Source of the DNA: Desmodesmus armatus
Lineage: Eukaryota > Chlorophyta > Chlorophyceae > Sphaeropleales > Scenedesmaceae
Length of the DNA: 64,000 nt
Reading direction: 5' to 3'
NCBI GenBank assembly: GCA_007449985.2
Contig: VIIQ02000136.1
Location: forward strand, 179,075-243,074
A program made the position numbers and the translations under genes. The notes beneath the pieces are model-generated. The model saw only the letters and a list, made by a program, of their open reading frames with translations. It did not search any database and was not told where the DNA came from. Positions 12,451 through 22,189 of the stretch are shown piece after piece. Every line of letters starts with the position of its first letter. Position 1 is the first letter of the stretch.

Positions 12451-12619
12451 GCGGCACTGCGGAGGTGTTGGATGCTGCTGCAGCTCCAGCAACAGCAGCA
12501 GCAGCAGCTGTGGATGCTGCTGGTGTGACAGTGACAAGTGTGACAATGCAGGAGGTCGCACCAGCGGCACAGCAGCATTTAGAGACAGCAGCAGCACCTG
12601 CTGACTTGACGGAACTCCT

Positions 12620-12679
<60 letters not shown>

Positions 12680-12825
12680 CCAGGAGCCGCAAGAGCAGAA
12701 TTCAGATCAACAGCAGCAAGACCAGCAGCAGCAGGAACAGCAGGAACAGTACACAGACCCAGAAGCCCTAGCCCTTTTGGACGAGGTAGATCCAGATGCC
12801 ATGTTGAGTGACTACTACGCACTCA

Positions 12826-12859
<34 letters not shown>

Positions 12860-13097
12860 TGGTTCAGACTATGACAATTTGGAAGCTGCCTACCAGCGTC
12901 TGCAGGCTCAGCTGTCAGTAGAGGGCGGCGCCACCGCCAGCAGCAGCAGCAGCAGCAGTAGGGTGCCTCAGGACCTCAGTCCTATTGCCATTGCAGCTGC
13001 AGCAGCAGAAGCGGGGCTGCAAGTCGATGAAGGAGAGCTAGCCGATGCTGTTGCTGCTAAGTTCTTTGGGGGGCTGAAGGTACAGCCGCCAGCAGCA

Positions 13098-13128
<31 letters not shown>

Positions 13129-13280
13129 CGGACGGTGCACGGCGTCAGCGGCAGCCGCCGCCGGCGGCTGGAGGCAGCGCGGGTCAGCAGCAGCAGCAGC
13201 AGCAGCAGGCAGGGGTGGATGTCCTCACTGGCATGCAGCAGCAGCTGCAGCAGTTGCAGCAGCAGGCGCAGGCACTGCTT

Positions 13281-13317
<37 letters not shown>

Positions 13318-14237
13318 GGCAAGGTGCAGCAGGGTTAGGTGGTGCTGGGGACCAGCAGTTACAGGGCCTGCTGCAAGGTGAGCTCGGAGCGTGAACTAGT
13401 GTGTGTTGATAAGTTGTGTTGGTGCCTGAATTACTGTGGCTCTCCTGGTGTGGCCTTGTTTGTGCTGCTGTCTAGTGCACAGCTTATACTCGGACAGTGT
13501 ATAGCTTTATGGCTGTGGCTGCAGCTGCTGCTGCTGTGCATGCACAGGCATGCCTGTCTGTGCTGAGTGCTGGTGCGTTGAATGCCGGAAAGGGTTACTC
13601 CTTGGTCTGTTGGGATCCAATGTATAGGATGAGCCAACAGCGCTTTTGCAAAATCCAAGCTATGAAGCTATGGTATGGGGCAAAACCAGGTTTTACCCGT
13701 GCGGGTGGCGTATGGCTGTACTCACAACACGTCATATTGTTGTTGTTTTGGATCTTGTGTGCAGGTATTGAACAGATGCAGCAGCAGATGCAGCAGGTCT
13801 CGACAGCAGCAGCAGCAGCGCGGCAAGCCGTCAGCCGCAACAGCAGCAGCAGCAGCGGCAGCAGCAGCGAATGCCACCAGTTGTGGAGGCAGAAGTCATC
13901 GAGGCACCTGCGCCACCTGCTTACAGCAGCAACAGCAGCAGCAGCAGCAGCAGCAGCGGTGTCATCAACAATGCTGCAGCAGCCCAGGCAGCCAACAGCA
14001 GCAGCAGCAGCAGCAGTGGCCCAGGGTCCTCCTCCACCCCAAGCAGCAGTGGCAGCAGTGGCGGCAGCAGTGGCAGCAGCAGCGGCGGCAGCAGCAGCAG
14101 CAGCAAGGGCCGGTCTTGGGGCAAGTGGGCGTCCAATGCCAGGATTAGATCTGCCAATGCCTCACTTATAAAGCCCAACACTACTGACACCAACACCACT
14201 GAGCGCCACGCAAGCCCCCAGCGAACACACACAACCC

Positions 14238-14279
<42 letters not shown>

Positions 14280-16634
14280 CCACACCAGCGCCAGCAGCAG
14301 CAGCAGCAGCTGCTGACGGCGCCACCATCCTTAGTACCAAGCTGGGTGTCAGCAACAGGCCCAAAAAGGTAAGGGTGCAGGGCCAACGGTACAGCATCAC
14401 AAGCAAGGAATAATATCAAATTATAATCAAGTTATTATTAAGTTATATTGGTAATAATTATTATTTTATCGTCATAATGGCATGCTGTCACGGAGTGGTG
14501 CAGGACTCATGTCAGGGCTTGATGCAGTCTCTGCAGTCTCTACAGTGTAAGCATTTACAAGGTGTATATAGTGCTCACGCTGCTTTGTAACTCGTTTTGC
14601 AAATGCCCTTGAGAGGCAGCTGCCTATCACAAACACCTGCAGGCCGTAGTTCAAGACTCATGGCTGGACCTGCTGCAGTCTCTATGATGTCTTTTTTGGT
14701 CACATTATCCACAAGCCATACTGTCTTGTTATGTATATATTTGTAGGTGAAGCGTGACCCCCTCGAGAGACAGGCTATGGTTCAGGACTGATGTCTGGGC
14801 TTGCTGTACTTTCTGTATTATCTATTAGTTTGGTGTAATATACACAAGCTGCGTGGTAAAAATCCTACAAAATCTGCCTTACACTTCGTATATGTTGTAG
14901 GTGAAGCGTGACCCCCTCGAGAGACAGGCCATGGTTCAGGATGCCCTACGTGTGGCAACGGAGGGGAGGCTGTGCCAGGCTACAAGGGCCCACCCAGCAG
15001 CAGCAGCAGCGGCAGCAGCAGTGCACAGAAGCAGTGGTGGCAGGAGCAGTTTGAGGCTGTGTTCTTACCCAGCATAAGGTAGGTGGGTAGGTGGTGGTGG
15101 TGGTGGTGGGGGGGGTGTTGTTGTTGTTTAGCATGCTAGACATGCACAACCCTCCAAGCCAGTGGCTCTCCTTAGGCATAGTTTCTTGCTTATTAAAGCA
15201 TTTGGGTGGGTGCCGACTCTCTGGCACCGCAACGGCTTGGTAGGGTTTGTGCCAGAGGATGTTGCCTAAACCCTGGGCTTGGCATTTCCCTCTTCTTCAG
15301 TACGAAGTTGTGCATGTCGCCTCCGCTACCAGCGCTCCATGGTGCTGCTGCTGCTGCTGCTGCCGCCTCTGTCTTCCTTGCACAGGCAACCGAGGGGTAG
15401 GGTTTGTTCTGATGCGCAGCTGCGTGACTGCTGCTGGCCTTCCTCTCCTCCCCACAAACCATCTTGCATACTTCTTATGTCTGCTCCTGGATGTCTCTTC
15501 ACCCACAATCAAGCCCATCACGCTCCTGCTGCTGCTGCTGCTGCTGCCTTCTGTCTTGTACGCATAGGCACCCCGACGGCTCTGTAGGGTTTGTGCAGAT
15601 GGATGTCTCCATAAACCCCGATCAGCGTGACGTGCGCGTGCTGAGCTTCGAGGACCGCCACGACTGCATGAAGTGCCTCACAGTGCTGCGGCAGTGGCCT
15701 GAGATGCAGCGGGCACAACTTAGCATGGGGGCAGTGCCCAGTGCAGTAGTGGAGCAAGAGATCAGGTGGGTTGTTTTTTCTGTTTGTTGCCTTCGTCACA
15801 ACTTTCCTTTTTGTCATTTGTCTATGCTACACTTCCTCTCCCCCCTCGTCTCTCTCCCTCGTCTGCGCGTGTCTGCCCCCCACCCCCCCCGCCGCTACTT
15901 TGGGCGAGATGTTGCTTTGCTCAATCAGGCCTTGCTACTTGAGATACCTCAGCACAGCTCAGCATGGGGGCAGTGCCCGGTGCAGTAGTGGAGCAGGAGA
16001 TCAGGTGGGTTGGCTCTGTTACACTCTCTCCTTCCCCCCTCTTCTGCGCCCTCTCCTTTTATCCTCCCAATCTCTCCCTTGGGCGAGATATCCCATCACT
16101 GAATCGGGCCTTGCTCTTTGAAAATGCGTCAGCACAGCTCAGCATGGGGGCAGTGCCCAGTGCAGTAGTGCAGCAAGAGATCAGGTGGGTTGCTTCTCCA
16201 CGCTATCCCGTTCGCCCTCCTATGCGCCCATCCTCCCCTCCTCCCCCCTCCTTGGCTGCTGGTTTGCTGACTTAAGCCTTGTTACTTGAGGTGGCGCCAG
16301 CACAGCTTGGCATGGGGCGGTGCCAAATGCAGCAGAGAGCCGGAGATCTGATCTCCTGAGTCAGGTGCCTGTGTTTGTCAACCTCCCTTCGTCACAAATC
16401 ATACGCTGCTGTGCTTTGCGCTGCAGGGGCAGCTATGAGCTGCAGGTCGCAGCAGCGGGCGGCGATGCGGGGTCGCTGGGTGTGTCTGCGCCCGCGGGCG
16501 TTGTGGTGTTCCGGCGAGGCAAGCTCCCCCTGCGAGTGGGGATGAGTCAGGATGAGTTTAGCCAGGCGGTGGTGTGGCAGGCGGCAGCACAGCAGGCACT
16601 CACAAATATCGGATACAGGTTTGACGATGTGTGA
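10710..16634 (+). CDS. Polyglutamine/polyalanine protein with possible DUF3110-like segments
   Basis: Proposed exons: 10710-13377, 13776-14368 (or from 13765), 14901-15078, 15568-15765 and 16427-16634. Exon 1 is long and rich in Gln runs; unbroken parts include VYYLNFGSRAGLL, LVAFQSKADAEYACGVLQA and KPWFLQDLVG. Exons 4 and 5 encode GSVGFVQMDVSINP, VLSFEDRHDCMKCLTVLRQW and VVFRRGKLPLRVGMSQDEF, ending at TGA 16632-16634. The pattern of a short strand followed by a 'F-x-S/E-x-x-D-A' stretch recalls DUF3110 of cyanobacteria and plastid proteins; this is a tentative likeness. Exons 4-5 join cleanly in phase (R|G at the junction). Exon 3 needs one extra base to join both neighbours (see findings). 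The start is uncertain: ATG at 10710 is used because earlier sequence in frame looks like leader or intron. Several junctions are tandemly duplicated. Confidence 0.6.
14409..14470. other. AT-rich stretch in an intron
   Basis: A run such as AATAATATCAAATTATAATC and TAATAATTATTATTTTATC in the intron after exon 2 of the polyglutamine gene. Its composition matches the AT island at 6362-6500 rather than its surroundings. Confidence 0.5.
14490..14946 (+). repeat. Tandem copies of the acceptor region of exon 3 (polyglutamine gene)
   Basis: The segment TTGTAG followed by GTGAAGCGTGACCCCCTCGA occurs at 14741 and again at the true exon start (14895/14901), 154 bp apart. Weaker relatives with CAGGACTCATG or CAAGACTCATG and CTGCAGTCTC lie at about 14500 and 14650. 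The first copy loses the exon after about 40 nt. Confidence 0.7.
15218..15567 (+). repeat. Partial copies of the start of exon 4 (polyglutamine gene)
   Basis: The phrase GGTAGGGTTTGT, which in the true exon lies just after the acceptor at 15568 as TGTAGGGTTTGT, recurs near 15240 and 15397. The copy with left edge 15386 keeps an AG acceptor (TTGCACAG); the first does not. Both diverge within about 35 nt. Confidence 0.6.
15943..16364 (+). repeat. Three copies of the 3' end of exon 4 with donor site (polyglutamine gene)
   Basis: The end of exon 4 (GCATGGGGGCAGTGCC ... GAGATCAG, then GTGGGT) is repeated with ends at 16004, 16184 and, degenerate, 16364; the true end is 15765. Spacing is 239, 180 and 180 bp. 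In the first two copies, CTCAG sits upstream so that 15963-16004 and 16143-16184 are each exactly 42 nt between AG and GT, in phase with the gene, encoding MGAVPGAVVEQEI and MGAVPSAVVQQEI. Confidence 0.8.
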
Positions 16635-16689
16635 GGGAGCTAGATGCTGTGTGATTGAGCCGTTGAGTTGATCAGGGTGTGCAGCAGTG

Positions 16690-17020
16690 TTGCTGTTGGC
16701 GGTGGTGTGGCAGGCGCCAGCAGAGCAGGCACTCGCAGATATTGAATACAGATTTGACGATGTATGAGGGAGGGATTAGATTATTACGACTGCAGCAGTG
16801 TTGCTGTTGGCGGTGGTGTGGCAGGCGCCAGCAGAGCAGGCGCTCGCATATATTGGGTATAGGTTTGACGATGTGTGAGGGAGCGGTGACAAGGCTTGCA
16901 GCAGTGTTGCTGTTGGCGGTGGTGTGGCGGCAGGCAGCACACCAGGCACTCGCCAATCTTGGGTATATGTTTGACATTGTGTCAGAGCAGTTGCGACGAT
17001 GTGTGAGGGCAGTTGCGACC
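16690..17020 (+). repeat. Copies of the last-exon tail and stop codon
   Basis: The end of the polyglutamine gene (GTGGTGTGGCAGGCG ... TTTGACGATGTGTGAGGG at 16568-16637) is repeated with TTTGACGATGTATGA at about 16753, TTTGACGATGTGTGA at 16863 and a decayed copy at about 16969. Units are 106-132 bp. These follow the stop and so lie in the 3' untranslated region. Confidence 0.8.
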
Positions 17021-17959
17021 AGCGCACGCATGCCCCACACTGACACAGTGTTTGCTGTCGCGCAAGCGCTGCCTGCTGTTGGTGCAGCAGGCGTAGGTCA
17101 GAGACAGGTTGACAACATTTGAATGTATGTATTGATGCAGCCTGCCTTGCTGTGGGTGGGGCGATGGCGCCTGACGTGTGCAGCTCGCCCTGTGCAACTC
17201 TCAGCTGAATGCATCATCACTCAGGCAGTACGCTTGAAACTTTGGGGGCTTGTCTTCATATTCATGCGCGTCGGCTTTTCTCTGTTTTGGTCCCTATTTG
17301 CTGTGTGTTTCCCTCTGGTTTGCTCTGCTGTCTCTGTCATATGATGAAGGGCTGGCATGAGATCTTGAGCTTCAAAGCTACAGGTGTAACATTGATTGAC
17401 TGATGACTGAGTTCCATAGCTGCAGGTGGAACCTTGATTTAGCGATTGATGAGTGCAGTCTGGCCTCCAATGCGCTATCAGCGGGAACCCTCTGCCTCCT
17501 TTCAGCTGTTACACTTCAAGTTGTTGACAGTTCCCGGTACACACATGTCACACAAATACACATGCTCAACTCCGCTTTTGCTGCAAAAGGGGGGGGGGTC
17601 GGCAGTCAGGCAGGGCCCTGACAGGGCCCTGACACAGTTTCAAACCTGGTAGTAGTAGCATTGACTACCGGGTAGGGATAGCATTAGCAACAGCACATGA
17701 ATGACACAGCCAGCCCGGCCCATGTTCCTGAGAGCCGCAAGCATAGCCACCCCCGATGTGAACACTAGCACAGCAACCCAAGAAAACTGGGCTTCACCAA
17801 CAGCCGTGGCTTGTTGTGCTTGGCTGCTTATTGCACAGCAGCTGCTGCCAACTTCGGCTTCCGTCGTTCATACCCCCTCCACTGTGGCGTCACACCCACA
17901 CCGTCAACATGCATCCACTGAGTTCGGATTGCATTTGACACCTGTACCCCTGAACATGT
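17021..17959. other. Convergent spacer without a gene
   Basis: The region separates the 3' ends of the polyglutamine gene (plus) and gene B (minus). A reverse copy of the dispersed element (GAGCTTCAAAGCTACAGGTG) is at 17367-17386. No open frame with recognisable content. Confidence 0.5.
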
Positions 17960-20900
17960 TCAATAGTGCATAGCCTCCAAAATTGTCACCTTGAGGCTCC
18001 CGCCCTTGATAAAGGTCTTGCCACCGTAGCGTCCATAGTCATCCTCGTAATCGCGCTCGGGGGAGTAGTCGGGGCGCTCACCACTGTATCCCGACGAACG
18101 GTCGCTGTCGTAGTACTCAGGGCCGTCCTCGTAGTTTGCGCCAGCCGCGCCGGCCGGGACGTCGAGCTTCTTGGCCTTCCTGGTGTTCTTCTGCTTCTTC
18201 TTGACGTTCTGCTGACGCCTCTGATCGGCCTCAGCTGTAGCGAACGAGGACACAAATGTCACGCTGCCCTTGACCTGCTTCGGACCCTCGCGAGTGACGA
18301 CGGAGTCGATCTTGCCGCGGAAGATCCACGCGGTGCCATTGTAGATTGTGGCGTTGGCAAAGCCGTATGAGGAGGCGTCCACGGATGCCAGGCGGCGACG
18401 ACCATCATCTCTTCCGCCGTTAACAGGGGGGTTGTACTCCTCGACGCAGCTGTTGGCGTCGTCGATATTTGTCAAGTAGCCCTTCATCATGAACATGACT
18501 CCGCCCTTGTAGGGGCAGCCGCACTCGTCAGCGACGGTAGTGATGGTGCTACAGCAGCAGCAGCAGCAGCAGCGACAGCAGTGCACACCAGCCCACAGTG
18601 AAGCGTGGTCAGCGATAATTCAGAAGGTGTCTGTATTGCATCGTGCGGCGCGGCAGTTTGCCACCCATGTTACCAAAGACTGCAGCACCGTGCAGTGCCA
18701 ACATGACCTGTATGGGCTATTGCAGACCATCGTGCGCAAGCATTGTACATGTAACGCTGGTGCCCCCCTCCCCTTTATGGTTCACTCGCACAGCTCACTC
18801 CTCCTGTCCCCTTCACACACCCCATTCATACGGTTCCATCACACTGCATTCATTCATGCTTTGAGGTTGAGCCACCACAACAACATAGCCCACTGGCGCC
18901 TGCAAGAGTAGCCATACCAGGCCCCATACAGCCCTGCACCCGCACAACTAACCCACACCTTTTGTGGAAGCCTGGATGTACCCTCCTGGGCAAAAAAGCT
19001 GGAGGACCTCCCCCCGCCCCCCCCCCCCCGCCCTGCCCAGAGCACCCAAACGGCATTCAGCGCAAGACAGCGGGGGCGCCCCCTCCTTCCTGCTGCCACT
19101 GACCAATTCATGGCGGTGCCCCTATGTGCCGACCTGATGTTATTAGGGATTCAGATAAAGAGAAAGAGGAAGAAGAAGAAGCGGAAGAAGAAGACAGAAG
19201 AAAAAGAAAGAGAAGAGTGTTCGGGCTGCCACTCACCAGTTCATCGCGGCGGCGAAGCAGGTATCCAGGATGTGGGGAGGGCATCCTCCTAACCCTGCGT
19301 TTGCCCAGGTGCACGTGGCTGCATTGTTCTCGGCCAGCACATCCTCAAGGAGATCAGAGCTGTCGTGGTTGCCCTCGTACCTGGAGCAGCAGCAGCAGCA
19401 GCAGCGACAGCGGCAAAGGCCTCATAGGTTGACGGGAGGGGTTGTTGATCATGGTGGTAGGGTGGTAGGGTAGGTGTGCACACAGCTGCTACTGCCCCAC
19501 CACTGCGCGAGGAAGCATGTGCATATCATGCACACAGACAAAGGCGGCAGCGGAGTGGGGTGTGGTGGGTTGGTTAAGGGGGGTTGTGTGTTCCGCGGGC
19601 AACACAACAGGGTTTGGAGCGTCCCTTCCTGTTGCTGCACAACCCTCCACCCGCCACCCCCAACTTGCGCAGCTCAGTGTTCCATGCCTGCCTTACAGCA
19701 CTCCAATGCGGCAATGCGCGCGCAGCATGAGAGCATGCGGTGTTGTACCCTGGCATCAACCCTGGCATCAACATGGCCTCTATACAAACAAGCTCGCCAA
19801 TAGGCCAGTGGATGCAACTACAGAACACTGCTGCGCTCTCGTGCTTGACGGGTGAACACCCAGACGCATCAAGATGTCCCTGAGCAATCAATGTGTCAGG
19901 GCACAAGAGGGTGTGTCCACGCGTGTTTTGCTGAGTAAAGAGAGAGAAAACAACAGCAGGTGGCGTGCATGCCCTGCGCCCCTCTTTTTCTTCTGACCAC
20001 CGTGCAGCCGTGCCCTGCGCCCATGTATACCAACCCACCTACCTGTCAGGGTAGCTTGGGTGCAGGCAGAAGTCAGGCTCATCCTCCGGCTTGGAGCACC
20101 TGAAGGTGGACCTGCATGTGATAACAGCACAGCACAGCACAGCACGTCAGCAGACGGCTTCAGCACAGCACAGCACCTGAAGATGGACCTGCGCTTACAC
20201 AGCACACCACAGCATGACAGCACACTGTGATGATACGTCAGCACAGCACAGCGCAGCACCTGAAGATGGACCTGCCAATCACAACTGCACAGCATCACAG
20301 CAACGACATCAGCACAGCACAGCACAGCACAGCACAGCGCCTGAAGATGGACCTGCACTCACAACAGCAGAGATACAGCATGACCAGCATGATGACACAT
20401 GCCAAGGATGACAGCTTGACAGTGCATCGTAACAGCACAGCCGCTGTGCCACCATGGCATGGTACAGCACAGCACAGCATGGTGCAACACAGCATGGTTC
20501 AAAACAGCACAGCATGGTGCAGCACAGCATGGTACAGCACAGCACAGCATGGCGCAGCACAGCACATACAGCATCCCAATGGGCAAGCCTGCAACAACCC
20601 ATCAACCAGGTGAAGGGGCCCCCTCGCTGCACGCGCCAGCAAGCAGCCTGCCCACACGCAGTGCCACTGCTGCTATCTTGCAGACTTTTCCACCACAGCA
20701 AACCATCTGGGGCAAGTGTACTGTCGGGTTGAGGAGCATGTATGTGGGGACTGAAACTGCTGGGCTGCTGCACGCCTGGCACTCGGTGCTGATGACCAAA
20801 AGATATCCAGGAGAGTGAATTGTACATATATACAATAAAACTCCCCCTCCAGCTGCCCTCAACCATGTGCCTGCTCCCTGCTTACGTGTAGACATCCAAG

Positions 20901-22189
20901 TCTCCGACCTCGGCCCCCCTCCTGGTGACCTCCTGCATGGTGAAGGTCTTCACGTCCAGCTTGTTGTGGTGCTCTTCTTTGTGGTAGTAGCCACCGGGGC
21001 CTCCATCTCCCCCCTCATAGTGCTCCTCCCTGTGGTAGTGGCCTGGGCCATCACCACGACCCTCATAGCTCTCGTGCTCACTGGGGGGGGGGGGGATTGT
21101 GGGAGTGAGGGGGCGGGGCGGGGTGGGCATGGGGGTAGGGGGGGGGGCATTGTGGGGGTGAGGGGGGGCGGGTTGGGGACATGCTGTAGGTGAGGTGTGT
21201 CAGCAGGGGGAGTACATGTGCTATCATGCATGCCCATGAGGACCCATTTTAGGGAAACAGTGTGTGTGTTAGCACAGGGATTACTCGAGTAGCTAGCATA
21301 CTACGAACATGCAAGTCACATAAAGCAGTCTATCAGGCATGCCAACGTAGTCCGAGGTTATGTGTGTGTGTGGGGGGGGGGGGTCGGCAGGTGGTCTGAG
21401 AGGAAGGCAGTGTGCAGTGTGCGCGCATAAACAAACACCAGGTGCGGCGTGTGTAGTGTGTGCGCATACATGGAGTGAAGGTGTGACGGAGGTGTGAGGT
21501 GGGGTGCTGGGAGTGATGAGAGGGGTACGGTGTGAGGCTATACTTTGTGCTGGGGCCCTGTTAATGTTGCCACAGCACACTGGTCATGCAAACTAGGCTG
21601 CATCATGCTGCAACCACTGCTTGCTGGCCACACGAGGGAGTGTCCCAGCAATACCCATCATGGCATGGTATCCTATGCACTTCACAGGCATAGCTAGATG
21701 CTTCCAACTGACAGACAACTTCCTACTACGGCTGATACTGCAGGCCAGCTTCAGAGTTGTCACATAAGCAGACTGTCCAGTGTGCCAAGCATCAACCGCC
21801 TGTGCAGTTATCTGCTGCTGCTGCTGCTGCCGTGTGGGCCCTCAAGACGCTTTGAAGCTGGTGTCCCAACTTGTTTTGGATAAACGTCATATCAAGCACG
21901 TCCTAGATGCAGCAGCACTCGAAGCAATGCACAAACAAGGACAGATACACAGACATCTGCAGTACCTGTAGGACCTGTACTCCTCGTGTTCATATCCAGG
22001 CCCATCACGGGAGCCGTCGTGCTTCTTATACTCTTCCTTTCTTCTGTAGTACTCGCCATCTCTGTCACGCTGTCCATAACCAGAAGGCCCTGCTCCCTGA
22101 TAACGACGGTTGGGGCCTGCCTGTGCCAGCAGAACACATGCTGCAAGGGAAGCGATTACGCAGCAGGATACTAAGCTTAGTTGAGGCAT
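17960..22189 (-). CDS. Secreted Cys-rich protein, paralogue of gene A (gene B)
   Basis: Exons 21966-22189, 20886-21080, 20043-20111, 19237-19380 and 17960-18548 join in phase to 1,221 nt (406 aa). The start opens a signal peptide (CCVIASLAACVLLAQA). Exon 1 ends in a Tyr/Arg/Glu-rich part (GQRDRDGEYYRRKEEYKKHD). Exon 2 encodes EHESYEGRGDGPGHYHREEH, very close to gene A. Exon 4 is 144 nt in both genes and ends at the same phase (YEGNHDSSDLL ... NAATCTW, GGCPPHILDTCF). Exon 5 opens with TVADECGCPYKGG, followed by a dibasic GRRRLAS site, a likely beta-rich part (TAWIFRGKIDSVVTREG), a basic stretch and an acidic Tyr-rich tail. No named family. It supplies the unexpanded reference for gene A: here exon 4 has no array, only one decayed copy of its 3' edge at about 19091-19115. 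Function unknown; probably extracellular. Confidence 0.85.
20112..20580 (-). repeat. CACAGCACAG minisatellite with copies of gene B exon 3 start
   Basis: The intron before gene B exon 3 is a CAGCACAGCA-type minisatellite. Inside it, the exon start with its acceptor (minus strand GCAG then GTCCATCTTCAGG) recurs with right edges at 20189, 20271 and 20352; the true edge is 20111. Spacing is 78-82 bp. From about 20454 a related CACAGCATGG unit dominates. A similar but shorter CACAGCACAG tract sits at 6975-7070 in gene A. Confidence 0.8.

Noticed and set aside
13765..14171. Exon 2 of the polyglutamine gene starting at 13765
   Set aside because: In that frame it ends at a stop at 14169-14171 and loses the protein-like MPPVVEAEVIEAPAPP segment. 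Starting at 13776 keeps the gene open, though an indel in the CAG run could also reconcile them.
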